Shown: positions 9,253 through 17,680 of the stretch, one piece after another
Layout of the letters: each line of letters begins with the position of its first letter
Numbering within the stretch: the first letter of the stretch is position 1
Position numbers and translations under genes: made by a program
The notes under the pieces: generated by a model
What the model was told of the DNA's origin: nothing
Databases searched by the model: none
The model's input: the letters and a program-made list of their open reading frames with translations, nothing else
Origin: Duncaniella muricolitica
GTDB taxonomy: Bacteria; Bacteroidota; Bacteroidia; Bacteroidales; Muribaculaceae
DNA: 64,000 nucleotides
Reading direction: 5' to 3'
NCBI GenBank assembly: GCA_025808375.1
Contig: CP061009.1
Coordinates: forward strand, 3,286,001-3,350,000

Positions 9253-10659
9253 TCACAATCCCTTTCTAAGCCACGCACCCGAGAGGAGCCGCCACAGAAA
9301 TATGGCCCCGCGGAACATCAGTTCTATACACATGGCCGTCCACACTCCCGCAAGCCCCATTGTCGGCGCGAGAAGCGCGGCAAGCGGCAGACGCACCAGC
9401 CAGATGCTGCCAAAGTTCATGGCCGCCGGCATGATGGTGTCGCCGACACCTATCATTACACCATAGGCTACAATCGAGGCGGCAAACATCGGTTCGGCAA
9501 AAGCCTCGATGCGCAGCGAGCGCACGCCAAGGTCGACAATCTCCCCTACCGGCGACATCATCTCCATGACCCAAGGGGCAAAGATATAGAGCACTATGCC
9601 CATCACTGTCATGGTCACCATACCGAGCACCACGGTTATGTAGCCAAAACGCCTGGCCAGGTCGAGCCGTTTCGCGCCGTAGCTCTGCCCTACAAGTGTC
9701 GTGGCCGCGTCACCTATTCCGTAGCCGGGCATATAGCAGATGCTCTCGGCTGTGACGGCAAAGGCGTTGGCCGCTATGGCCATGACCCCGAGCGGGGCCA
9801 CTATCACCGTCACCGCTATCTGCGCTCCGCATATCACGGCATGCTCGAGTGTCATCGGAGCCGAGACCTTGAGAGCCTTGCGCAACACGTCGCGCACGGG
9901 TCGGAAGCTGCCGTGCTCACGCCCTATGGCCAGACCGTCCTGACGAAAGCAGAGATACCACATCATGGCTCCGGCCGTGACTATTTCGGCCGACACTGTG
10001 CCGAGGGCGGCTCCGAGCACTCCGAGTCCGGCCCCGGGCATCGTAAAACCTATGCCGGCTATCTCGATAGGACGTGTGGGAAATATGAGCACGAAATTGA
10101 ATATCACGTCGAGCACACACATCATGACGTTAAGTCCGCCCGGCACTTTCATATTGCCTGCACATCTCAGCATGCCTCCGCCGAGATAGTTCATCGTCAG
10201 GAGCGGGAGTGCGAGCACAAACACGAGAAAATAGAGCGATGCCTTGGGACACACGGCCGCGTCTCCGCCGAGCCAATGAGGCAACTGTCCGGCGATGCAC
10301 GCACCCGTCACAGCCACAGCCACACTGAATATCAGACACGACGTGATGGCCTGACGGAGTATGCGTCGCGCTCGCTCGTGTTCACCCGCGCCTATGCTGT
10401 GGGCCACCTGTACGGAAAATCCCATAGTGACGGCCGAACAGATGCCCCAGAAGAGCCACAGCGAGGTGGAGACGAGTCCGACCGATGCCGAATCGTCGGC
10501 ACCGAGGCGTCCCACCATGGCCGCGTCGATATACTGCATCATGATACTCGACAACTGGGCCATCATGGCGGGCCATGACAGCCTGGCGGTCAGCTTGAGC
10601 TGCTGCCCTAAAGTGAGATTGGTCGAGTGATTGATGAGCGAATTGGCCATAAGGGACAC
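9253..10659 (-). CDS. MATE family efflux transporter
   Basis: Multidrug and toxin extrusion (MatE) antiporter, 468 residues, about twelve hydrophobic helices in two homologous halves. Halves begin near LTARLSWPAMMAQLSSIMMQ and LKVSAPMTLEHAVICGAQIA. Conserved features include the MVGRLGADDSASVGL loop after helix 1 and VGQSYGAKRLDLARR in the second half. It probably exports cationic or organic compounds using a Na+ or H+ gradient; the substrate cannot be told. The frame opens at a GTG at 10659; an ATG three codons later (10650) is an equally likely start. It ends close to trkA but is read separately. Confidence 0.93.
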   Translation of the reverse strand: MSLMANSLINHSTNLTLGQQLKLTARLSWPAMMAQLSSIMMQYIDAAMVGRLGADDSASVGLVSTSLWLFWGICSAVTMGFSVQVAHSIGAGEHERARRILRQAITSCLIFSVAVAVTGACIAGQLPHWLGGDAAVCPKASLYFLVFVLALPLLTMNYLGGGMLRCAGNMKVPGGLNVMMCVLDVIFNFVLIFPTRPIEIAGIGFTMPGAGLGVLGAALGTVSAEIVTAGAMMWYLCFRQDGLAIGREHGSFRPVRDVLRKALKVSAPMTLEHAVICGAQIAVTVIVAPLGVMAIAANAFAVTAESICYMPGYGIGDAATTLVGQSYGAKRLDLARRFGYITVVLGMVTMTVMGIVLYIFAPWVMEMMSPVGEIVDLGVRSLRIEAFAEPMFAASIVAYGVMIGVGDTIMPAAMNFGSIWLVRLPLAALLAPTMGLAGVWTAMCIELMFRGAIFLWRLLSGAWLRKGL

Positions 10660-10670
10660 TTGACAGGTGT

Positions 10671-11810
10671 TTAAAAATCTGATTTCATAATCCTTCCGAA
10701 TGCTTCTTCGAGTCGCGGGCGCGGACAGGCTATGTTGAGACGGATATAACGGTCGTCGCCATACATGGCTCCGTCATTGATTTTCACCCTGCACTTCTCC
10801 TCGACCATACGGGCAAACTCTGTCCCCGTGAGTCCGAGAGATGAAATGTCGACCCAAGGCAGATAAGTAGCCTCCAGACGGGCGAGCGCACACTGCGGGA
10901 AACGGCTATGGAAAAACCGGCGCGTATACTCCCAGTTGTCGGCCAGACACTACTTGAGTCCGTCAAGCCACACGGCCCCTTCGTCGCTGTAAGCGGCTAT
11001 GAGAGCCTCGACTCCGAAAGGATTAACGTCACACACCTCGTTGATATTGATGGCCCGGTCGATCAGCGCGCGCTTTTCGGCTGATGAAGTGATGATATTT
11101 GCTATCTGCAGCCCGGCAGTGTTGAAAGCCTTTGAGGGCGACACGCACACTATGGCCTCGGGGTCGACTGTCCCGTAAGGAGTATAGGTATAGCCCGGCA
11201 TTGTCAGTTCGCAATGTATCTCGTCGCTCACCACCTGCACTCCGTGACGCGCGCAGATGTCGCGCACGCTCCGCAGCTCCTCGGGCGTCCATACGCGCCC
11301 GCCGGGATTGTGAGGATTGCACAGGAGCAGCAAGGTGTTGGCCGGATCGGCCGCCAGACGGTCGAGCGCGTCAAAGTCCATGCGGTAGGAAAACTCGCCC
11401 TCGCCCGCAGGCACAGTCACCAGCGGACACTCGACTATGCGGCATCCGTTGTTGCGTATCGATGAGAAAAAGCAGTTGTAGACCGGAGTCATGACCATGA
11501 CACCGTCGCCCGGCCGCACAAGAGCCTTGATAATTGCCGAGAGAGCGGGCACAACTCCCGATGTGTAGATGACATCATTGCGGGTGAACGTATAGCCATG
11601 GCGTGAGGCAAACCATCGTGTCAGAGCCTCGTAATACTCATCACGCACGAGTGTGTAGCCAAAGACTCCGTGCTCTACCCTGCGGCGGAGAGCATCGATG
11701 ACACACGGTGCGGTGGCAAAGTCCATGTCGGCCACCCAGAGCGGTATGGTGCCGGGATATTCGTCCCATTTATAAGAACCTGTGCCGGCTCGGTCAGGTG
11801 ATACAAGCAT
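10671..11810 (-). pseudogene. patB: PatB/MalY-type aminotransferase with in-frame TAG
   Basis: PLP enzyme of the MalY/PatB cystathionine beta-lyase group (fold type I). The frame contains SYKWDEYP, LWVADMDF, NPHNPGGRVW, SDEIHCELTMPG and the PLP-lysine motif SPSKAFNTAGLQ. It is interrupted by TAG at 10950-10952 after WLDGLK. Reading on in the same frame gives CLADNWEYTRRFF, RLEATYLPWVDIS and IRLNIACPRPRLEEA up to TAA at 10671-10673, which is exactly the missing C-terminal domain. The total length (about 380) is normal. So one codon, plausibly CAG to TAG, breaks an otherwise perfect gene. A TTG at 11828 is an alternative start overlapping the DUF3737 gene by 14 bp. Confidence 0.85.
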
Positions 11811-11814
11811 ATGA

Positions 11815-12657
11815 CTATCGGGTTTCAATTTTACAATCGGCCGGCGGGAGGATATTGGCGTCGAGTATGAGCTCGCCTACCGACGGTAGAGTGATCGAGC
11901 CTGTGCGTGGATTTTTGATACTTGTGACAGGCGACATGATTGTGGCACGCACGTCCGAGTCCTCAAAGGCAAGGTCGGCGTCAGCGTCAAAAGTGCAGTC
12001 CTCAAGCACCAGACCCTCACAGTAACACAACGGCTGTGTGCCGGCTATGCGACAGCGCACCAGCCGCAGACCGCGCGAGTGCCAGCCGAGATATTCACCC
12101 GATAGCGTGGAGTCATAGACGGTGACATTCTCGGTGTTCCAGAAAGCATCCTTGGAGTGAATCTCGGCGTTGCGTATCACTACGTTGCGGCAATACTGAA
12201 ATGAATAGTTGCCTTCCTGACGATAGCGGTCTATGTCGATATTCTCGGAATGCATGAACAGATAGTCGGCATTTCTGACATCGACGTCGCGCATCATCAC
12301 GTTGCGGCAGTGCCAAAGTGTCTCCTGTGCGTCGGGTATATTTACACGCTCCATCTCTATGCCGTCCATTTCGCGAAACATCTTGGGCGCGTCGACCTGT
12401 GTGTCGGTCATGCGCAGCCCCGACGAGTACCACAGAGCGGCACGCGCTCCGGGCGTGAAGAGACAATGCTCGACCACAAATCCTCTGACATGCCAGAAAG
12501 GATATTTACCTTCAAAACGACAGTTGCGCGCCACTACGTCTGTACAGCATTTCAGGGCCGACTCGCCGGCATGGATTGTAACGTTGTCGAGCTCTATATT
12601 ATGACTTGCAAACAGCGGACGCTCTCCGCCAAACTCTTTGTCCTTGATGATTTCCAT
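11815..12657 (-). CDS. DUF3737 family right-handed beta-helix-like protein
   Basis: A 280-residue protein of the DUF3737 family. It is built of short repeating strands with periodic Cys/Asn/Val positions (VVARNCRFEGKYPFWHVRG, VVEHCLFTPGARA, LVLEDCTFDADADLAF), typical of a pectate-lyase-like solenoid. The start MEIIKDKEFGGERPLFAS is the family hallmark. No signal peptide is visible, so it is probably cytoplasmic; the biochemical role is unknown. It sits immediately upstream of the patB-like gene (4-bp gap with the ATG start of that gene) and probably heads a two-gene operon from the promoter at 12690. Confidence 0.88.
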   Translation of the reverse strand: MEIIKDKEFGGERPLFASHNIELDNVTIHAGESALKCCTDVVARNCRFEGKYPFWHVRGFVVEHCLFTPGARAALWYSSGLRMTDTQVDAPKMFREMDGIEMERVNIPDAQETLWHCRNVMMRDVDVRNADYLFMHSENIDIDRYRQEGNYSFQYCRNVVIRNAEIHSKDAFWNTENVTVYDSTLSGEYLGWHSRGLRLVRCRIAGTQPLCYCEGLVLEDCTFDADADLAFEDSDVRATIMSPVTSIKNPRTGSITLPSVGELILDANILPPADCKIETR

Positions 12658-12689
12658 AAGTTGATTTTGATTGGTTTTAATACTTTCTG

Positions 12690-12697
12690 CAAAATTA
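12690..12697 (-). promoter_or_regulatory. -7 box for the DUF3737-patB operon
   Basis: TAATTTTG on the minus strand, 33 bp upstream of the DUF3737 ATG. The remainder of the 174-bp gap is AT-rich with nothing else evident. Confidence 0.55.
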
Positions 12698-12831
12698 ACA
12701 AGCTCTCAGAAAATGTATTGAACCATTCTTTCGGATATACCTACCACTTTTGACGTACAAAATTACCACTTTTTTCTTATTTGGGCAAATCGGCTGATTT
12801 TCAAGGTGGATTGGTGACGGGTGATTAGCTC

Positions 12832-13215
12832 TTACTTATTGATGGTGTCCGAGTTCTGGTTGTATGCCTTGGCCACACACTTCCATTCGCCATCGAGTTT
12901 GAGCAGCAGAAGGAAGTCGGTGAAGTCGATGGTGCCACCCCATCCCTCTTCAAGAACGCGGACGACCGCCACGGTCTCCTCGACTGCCAGCACATCTATT
13001 CGGGCTTTGAACTCTGCTCCTGCTCCAACGGTATCGACATTGTGGTAAAACTGCTCTATGGAGCCGCGCTCGACGGTGCCGTTAAGTATGCCGAACAACA
13101 CGGCATCGTCGGTAAACAGAGTCTTTGCATACTCACTGTTGCCCTCGGCTACACTCTTTACAAACTTCTCGGCGGCACGTGCCACGGCTTCGTATTCTTT
13201 GATTTTGTCTCGCAT
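12832..13215 (-). CDS. NTF2-like (SnoaL/DUF4440-type) protein
   Basis: A 127-residue single-domain protein of the NTF2-like alpha+beta cone fold. Its helix-rich N-terminus (EYEAVARAAEKFVKSVAEGN) precedes the strand segment DDAVLFGILNGTVERGSIEQF and the C-terminal strands ETVAVVRVLEEGWGG and DGEWKCVAKAYNQ. Families of this kind include small isomerases, hydrolases and ligand binders, so no reaction is proposed. It is transcribed divergently from the HxlR regulator at 13381, with a palindromic site between them. It is therefore probably a target of that regulator, together with the flavin reductase further right. Confidence 0.75.
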   Translation of the reverse strand: MRDKIKEYEAVARAAEKFVKSVAEGNSEYAKTLFTDDAVLFGILNGTVERGSIEQFYHNVDTVGAGAEFKARIDVLAVEETVAVVRVLEEGWGGTIDFTDFLLLLKLDGEWKCVAKAYNQNSDTINK

Positions 13216-13246
13216 AATTTTATATATTTATTTGATTATCTGAGTG

Positions 13247-13349
13247 CAAAATTACTATGGTAATATCCTAAAATCAAGTACCGAAAAATTATTCATATAC
13301 CGAAAAATTTTTCGGTATATGTAAATTAAACAGTTATTGACTAACTTTG
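13247..13349. promoter_or_regulatory. Divergent promoters and palindromic operator-like site
   Basis: The gap between the NTF2-like gene and hxlR holds a minus-strand -7 box TAATTTTG (13247-13254) and a plus-strand -7 box TAACTTTG (13342-13349). Between them lies a perfect 26-bp palindrome at 13295-13320 (core ACCGAAAAATTTTTCGGT), preceded by a half-site copy ACCGAAAAATT at 13280-13290. This is the expected layout for a dimeric HxlR repressor/activator site controlling both genes; binding is inference. Confidence 0.7.
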
Positions 13350-13380
13350 TAACCGTCAAGAAAAATAAAAAACTTACCCG

Positions 13381-13746
13381 ATGGCATACGAAAAGAAAAT
13401 ACCTGTGGATCTGGACTGTCCGTTACGGCTTACAATGAGCCTGATCGAGTCGAAATGGAAGTCTTGCATCCTTGACGAATTGAGAAACGGTGAGCCGAAG
13501 CGACCGAGCGAGGTACACAAATGTCTGCCGGAAGCCGCTCCGCGAGTGCTCGACATTCAACTCAAAGAGATGGTGGAGGACGGCCTCGTAACAAAGACAA
13601 TCTATCCGGAACTACCTCCGCGCTCAGAGTATAAAATCACCGGACTCGGGCTGTCACTGATACCAATCATTGACCTTATGCTAAAATGGGGCGAGGAACA
13701 CTTTGATATTTTTGAGCGGAAATATGGCCGCAAGTGTGACAAGTGA
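13381..13746 (+). CDS. HxlR family winged-helix transcriptional regulator
   Basis: A 121-residue MarR-like winged-helix DNA-binding protein of the HxlR family. It carries the expected N-terminal Cys (LDCPLRLTMSLIESKWKSCIL) and the recognition region RPSEVHKCLPEAAPRVLDIQLKEM. The wing is SEYKITGLGLSLIPIIDLML. HxlR proteins often sense reactive aldehydes, quinones or disulfide stress and control oxidoreductases. Here a flavin reductase-like gene lies downstream, now separated by a MITE-like element and an IS. It is divergent from the NTF2-like gene, with a palindrome in the shared promoter region. It is intact and starts at ATG 13381. Confidence 0.93.
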   Translation: MAYEKKIPVDLDCPLRLTMSLIESKWKSCILDELRNGEPKRPSEVHKCLPEAAPRVLDIQLKEMVEDGLVTKTIYPELPPRSEYKITGLGLSLIPIIDLMLKWGEEHFDIFERKYGRKCDK

Positions 13747-13790
13747 ACGTGAGGCCTATCGGATATGGTAAAATATGGCTTATGATTGTT

Positions 13791-14117
13791 AGAGGGTGTT
13801 TCATAACAAATGTTAAGCCAAAGTGGGTGTATTTTCATTTAAATTGTTCATAATCAGAGGGAGCATAGCTGTAGCTATGTGACCGATGATTAGGGACAAG
13901 TTAAATGAAAAGACGCCCATGAGTGGTAAAGCCTTAATAAATCCTTAATATGATACATATTAAGTAATAATAAAATACCTTGTTTGCATCCATTGTCATG
14001 GCCGTGTTCCGCCCTGTCAATCGGTCACATAGCTACAGCTATGCTCCCTCTTTCCATGACGAAACACGACTCATGACAATGGACTTTGGCTTTAACATTT
14101 GTTATGAAACACCCTCT
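13791..14117. mobile_element. MITE-like non-autonomous element with nested inverted repeats
   Basis: A 327-bp non-coding unit. The ends AGAGGGTGTTTCATAACAAA and its reverse complement (to 14117) form terminal inverted repeats of about 33 bp. An inner pair of inverted repeats of about 31 bp contains GAGCATAGCTGTAGCTATG and its reverse complement. The direct flanks read TTA on both sides, so a 3-bp target duplication is possible. It has no ORF of note. It lies between hxlR and the IS4-family element. Confidence 0.75.
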
Positions 14118-14159
14118 TATAAACTTATGTAACGAGTAAAAATAGAAATAATGAAGAAT

Positions 14160-15473
14160 CACTAGTGTCCCATAAAAATGGGAGCTAGTTAAAAATTAAA
14201 TAAATTTGGTCCACTTGGGTCGTAGAGAACATTGAAATTTTGAGATTTAGTTTTGTCGAAGAGATCGACCAAATGAGAGGTGTCGGTCAATGAGGCTCCT
14301 ATGATTTGGAGGACTTCGTATGTTGATCGTTCAAGCTTCATATCATGCTGTACTATCGCGACAAGGCAGTAAGCACAGATTGCACAATAGATTTGGATAC
14401 GCACCGCATTTTCAGATGTGCCCCAAAACTTCTTTATCTTTAGATGTTGTTTGAGCCATTTGAAAAACAGTTCAACTTGCCATCTGTTCTTATAAAGATT
14501 TGCGACCTGTAGTGCCGACAATTTGAGGTCATTGGTAAGAAACATAAACTCCCGGTTCTGTTCGTCATCCCAATATCTGACTAGACGGAGATGTTCGGGA
14601 TAATGTTTCTTAGGGTAAAATCCAGTCAGTTCAACAGTAGCATCCGACAACACATTATGAGGAAGTCTTCGCTTCCATTTTACCATTTTGTATTGGAGAT
14701 TCTTTTTGGCTCTGACAACGAAAAAAACTTCTATCGTATGTATCTTAAACAGACGTCTAAAGTCATTATATGCTCTATCGAAGATGTAATACGAACCTTG
14801 CTCATACGGGATTACGTCCATTGCCTTTGAGTCATGCACTGAAGCAGTCGTTATATGGAAGAATGTCGGAATCTGAGTTTCCACATCATACAGAGTATGG
14901 ATTTTTACCCCTCCCTTCTTCTTGCGGAACTTAGCCCACCAGAATACAGCCAAACATAAATCTATCGTAGTTGAGTCGAACGCATAAACGTTTCCCTGTA
15001 GTTCAAAGATTTTCGTTTTTCGTTTATCCCAGGCTTCTGATACCATATAATATGCAAACTCCTCGAAGATTCGATAATCCCGATTCTGATTTGCATACGC
15101 AAGATTGGTCTTGGATACACTACGACCCAATCCCAGATGGTACCACTTGGAACTATGTGCATCAAGAATGGTGATGAGATCCCTCAGACTTGACCGGTTG
15201 CATAACTGACCATACATCATTGCCAAAAGTTGGTTCCAGCATGTGAAATGTTTCACATATCGGTTGCCATTATACTTTTCAACGATTCGGTTGAACTTGC
15301 TTCGGTTCATAAAGGCCACTAGTTGGGAGAAAACGTATTTGACATTGTACATGGTTCGTCAGATTGAAGAACCATAATATACTAATCAAGTCCGTTCGCA
15401 CCAAAATCTTTTCCAACAAACTAAATTTCAACAATTTCAAAGTACTCTTTCCGATTTTAATGGGACATCAATG
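14160..15473 (-). mobile_element. IS4-family insertion sequence, copy 1 (intact)
   Basis: A 1314-bp element with imperfect terminal inverted repeats: CACTAGTGTCCCATAAAAAT at the left, and CATTGATGTCCCATTAAAAT as the reverse complement of the right end. It is bounded by a 9-bp direct repeat ATGAAGAAT at 14151-14159 and 15474-15482. Comparison with the second copy at 58326-59644, which has a different 9-bp duplication, fixes the ends. It encodes one intact transposase on the minus strand. Confidence 0.93.
14189..15352 (-). CDS. IS4 family transposase
   Basis: DDE transposase of 387 residues: a DUF4372-type N-terminal domain (FSQLVAFMNRSKFNRIVEKY) is followed by the IS4 catalytic core. The visible acidic positions are the Asp in YAFDSTTIDLCL, the Asp in YYIFDRAYNDF and the Glu in the YREK-type region YKNRWQVELFFKWLKQHLKI. 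It is full length and undisrupted, so this copy may be active. A decayed second copy lies at 58447-59615. Confidence 0.95.
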   Translation of the reverse strand: MYNVKYVFSQLVAFMNRSKFNRIVEKYNGNRYVKHFTCWNQLLAMMYGQLCNRSSLRDLITILDAHSSKWYHLGLGRSVSKTNLAYANQNRDYRIFEEFAYYMVSEAWDKRKTKIFELQGNVYAFDSTTIDLCLAVFWWAKFRKKKGGVKIHTLYDVETQIPTFFHITTASVHDSKAMDVIPYEQGSYYIFDRAYNDFRRLFKIHTIEVFFVVRAKKNLQYKMVKWKRRLPHNVLSDATVELTGFYPKKHYPEHLRLVRYWDDEQNREFMFLTNDLKLSALQVANLYKNRWQVELFFKWLKQHLKIKKFWGTSENAVRIQIYCAICAYCLVAIVQHDMKLERSTYEVLQIIGASLTDTSHLVDLFDKTKSQNFNVLYDPSGPNLFNF

Positions 15474-16037
15474 ATGAAGAATTTCAAACCAAAGGCATGG
15501 CTGCTTCCTCAGCCTGTACTTATCATCGGCACTTATGATGCCGACGGCACTCCCAATGCCATGAATGCCGCCTGGGGCGGTCAATGGGACATGAACGAAA
15601 TCATGATTTCAATGGGCACACACGCCACTACGGAAAATCTTAACCGCAACGGAGATTTCACCGTTGCCTTTGCCACTGTTGATACTCTCACGGCCTCCGA
15701 CTATGTAGGCATCGTAAGCGGCAAGACTCACCCCGATAAAATAGCGAAAACCGGATGGAAAGCCGTCAAAGGTGAAAATGTCAATGCTCCTGTTTTTGAC
15801 TGTTTCCCTATGACAATGGAGTGCCGTATCAAGGAGAAGCTTTACGAGTCAGAATCGGGTTACTATATCGTGGCCGAAATCGTCAATATAGTCTGTGATG
15901 AGAATTATCTGTCAGAGGACGGCAAACCTGATGTCGAGAAAATGCGGCTCATAACCTTTGACCCGGTTCATAATGGCTATATCGCCCTCGGTGAGAAGGT
16001 CGGAAATGCTTTCTCCGATGGCAAAGCTCTGAAATAA
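15474..16037 (+). CDS. Flavin reductase family protein (FMN-binding split barrel)
   Basis: A 187-residue protein of the flavin reductase-like FMN-binding family. It has an N-terminal KAWLLPQPVLIIGTYDADGT and AMNAAWGGQWD, then FTVAFATVDTLTASDYVGIV and the HPDKIAKTGW segment typical of the group. It would reduce or bind FMN in the cytoplasm, often serving an oxygenase or stress response. The IS4 element ends one base before the ATG at 15474. The first nine bases of the gene are the target duplication, so the coding region is intact but cut off from its promoter. An in-frame ATG at 15471 belongs to the IS end. Confidence 0.9.
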   Translation: MKNFKPKAWLLPQPVLIIGTYDADGTPNAMNAAWGGQWDMNEIMISMGTHATTENLNRNGDFTVAFATVDTLTASDYVGIVSGKTHPDKIAKTGWKAVKGENVNAPVFDCFPMTMECRIKEKLYESESGYYIVAEIVNIVCDENYLSEDGKPDVEKMRLITFDPVHNGYIALGEKVGNAFSDGKALK

Positions 16038-16048
16038 TCACTGAAATA

Positions 16049-16125
16049 AGAGGGTGTCCAATAACTTGAAAATCGCCCGGCCTGCTCACATGGAGCATGG
16101 TCGGGCGACGCTATCAGAGGGTGTT
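16049..16125 (+). terminator. Hairpin after the flavin reductase gene, flanked by AGGGTGT repeats
   Basis: A stem of CGCCCGGCC...GCTC with its complement (16073-16108) lies just downstream of the stop at 16037. AGGGTGT occurs on both sides (about 16050 and 16118), echoing the ends of the MITE-like element at 13791. There is no clear U-tract, so terminator function is only likely. Confidence 0.45.
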
Positions 16126-16148
16126 ATGTTTTCTGACTTGATTCTACA

Positions 16149-17588
16149 TTACTGAGCGGTCAGTGTGTAGGTGTAGGGCACGGATGTGAGGTCGAGAGTC
16201 ACGAGATATGTTCCGTCGGGAGCCTTGCAGTTGGGTCCGTTATACAGGAGGTCATCTGCGGCACCGCCGTAGCTGAGATCCCATGAGTTGTTGAATGCAA
16301 ACTTGAACTCGCCACCCTGAAGGTCGGCCACGATTGTCCAGTGGAGATAGTCGGTAGAGGTCATCTTGGTGTTGATGTCCCATCCGTTGAATCCGCCGGG
16401 GATGTTGACAGCCGAGATATAGGTGAGGGTGTAGGTGAGGTCGTTGGTGTTGACATCGGCGAAATAGAGGCCTTCGCCCTGGGCGGGAAGCTCGAGGTTG
16501 CCGGCTCCGCCGTCGGTCGACAGCACACCGTCAGTGCCTGAGTTGCCATAGTTGGTACCGTTCCAGTTGGGGGCGTCGGTAAACTTGAAGATACCGTTGA
16601 TGTAGACAAATCCGCGATACTTGCCGGTCTCATAGGATACGAGTTGCTGAGAGTTGTCAAAGTTCCATCCGTTGGAGTTGCCGGGGGTGTAGAGCACCGA
16701 GGGGAGCTTTTCAATCTCATAAGTGAGGTCAAGCATATTGACCTTGAAGAGCATGCCGGCATCTTCAGTAATCACGCCGGGGGTTCCGTAGTCCTGAGTG
16801 TCATTGATTACGAGCGCGCCCTTGAGACTGTTGCTGAACTCTACGCCAAAGCTCGACTGAGGAGCGTCGACAAAGTGTCCGGCAGCGTGGGTCGACTCGG
16901 GGATAATCACCCATTCCCAGTCGGGAGTGAATGCGGGCACCTTGAGCGTGAAGGTGGGGTCGTCATAGGGGTCATACTCGTTGTGGCTGAACTTGAGAGC
17001 CTTGGAGAAATCCCAGTCGCAGAACGAGCCTACGAGATAATAGGCATCCTCGATTACATATCCGTCGAAAAGGTCAAACGGAGTCACCTGAGTGGAGAAT
17101 GTCGAGTAATATGCGTTCTCGTTGCCGAGACGTATGGTCTGGTCACCCTTCACGGCCCATGCGGGAATACGTATATAGGTAGTTGTCGTGCCGGGATTCT
17201 TGCCGAAGAGTGCCTGGTGGGCTGTCTCCCAGTCATCGGCCTGGACAGTCACATTGCCCTCGGCATCGGTCACGGCCTGAATGGTCTGCTTCTCGGTGAA
17301 AGCGGCGTCCTTGCCAAGCTCAATCGAGAGCACCTCGGCACGATAGCCTTCGGGAAAGTCGGCAGGAGTCTCGATAGTGGCGAGATTGATTGTGCCGCCG
17401 TTATCGTTGGCCTGGATAAGATTGATGCCCTGCTGTGCGGCAGCCGCGGGTGTCAGAGGCACATTGTCGACCGTAAGTATGGGGAGCTGTGGATTAGTCT
17501 GGGGCAGACCGGTGGATTCCTCGATTTCATCACAGGCCACAAAGCCGAGCGCGAGTGCAGCTAATCCGAATAATGCTGAATATTTCAT
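16149..17588 (-). CDS. SusF/SusE-type outer membrane lipoprotein
   Basis: A 479-residue surface lipoprotein with a signal peptide and lipobox (LALGFVACDE, Cys at about 19). The first 170 residues form a SusE-like Ig region. Two starch-binding-like beta domains follow, the last containing LYTPGNSNGWNFDNS and NIPGGFNGWDINTKM. The C-terminal stretch of about 180 residues is closely similar to that of the neighbouring SusE-like protein. It probably helps capture glycan at the cell surface for the SusC/SusD pair. It is the last gene of the operon, and a strong hairpin lies between it and the upstream gene. Confidence 0.88.
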   Translation of the reverse strand: MKYSALFGLAALALGFVACDEIEESTGLPQTNPQLPILTVDNVPLTPAAAAQQGINLIQANDNGGTINLATIETPADFPEGYRAEVLSIELGKDAAFTEKQTIQAVTDAEGNVTVQADDWETAHQALFGKNPGTTTTYIRIPAWAVKGDQTIRLGNENAYYSTFSTQVTPFDLFDGYVIEDAYYLVGSFCDWDFSKALKFSHNEYDPYDDPTFTLKVPAFTPDWEWVIIPESTHAAGHFVDAPQSSFGVEFSNSLKGALVINDTQDYGTPGVITEDAGMLFKVNMLDLTYEIEKLPSVLYTPGNSNGWNFDNSQQLVSYETGKYRGFVYINGIFKFTDAPNWNGTNYGNSGTDGVLSTDGGAGNLELPAQGEGLYFADVNTNDLTYTLTYISAVNIPGGFNGWDINTKMTSTDYLHWTIVADLQGGEFKFAFNNSWDLSYGGAADDLLYNGPNCKAPDGTYLVTLDLTSVPYTYTLTAQ

Positions 17589-17611
17589 GTAATAGTGTTA
17601 TTCATTGTTTA

Positions 17612-17655
17612 TTTCAGTATGCGGGAGGCTTATCCGCGACTCCCGCATACTGAAA
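17612..17655. repeat. Perfect hairpin between the SusE-like and SusF-like genes
   Basis: A 16-bp perfect inverted repeat (TTTCAGTATGCGGGAG and its complement) with a 12-nt loop, in the 92-bp gap between the two lipoprotein genes. On the transcribed (minus) strand it is followed by AAATAAACAATG rather than a U-run. It may be an RNA-processing or mRNA-stabilising hairpin setting gene dosage within the operon. Confidence 0.75.
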
Positions 17656-17680
17656 GTCGAATTTTTTACTTAGAGGATGT

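Noticed and set aside
10950..10952. TAG read as pyrrolysine or a programmed recoding site
   Set aside because: No pyl genes are seen, the family has no such residue here, and the local sequence shows no recoding hairpin. A mutation or error is simpler.
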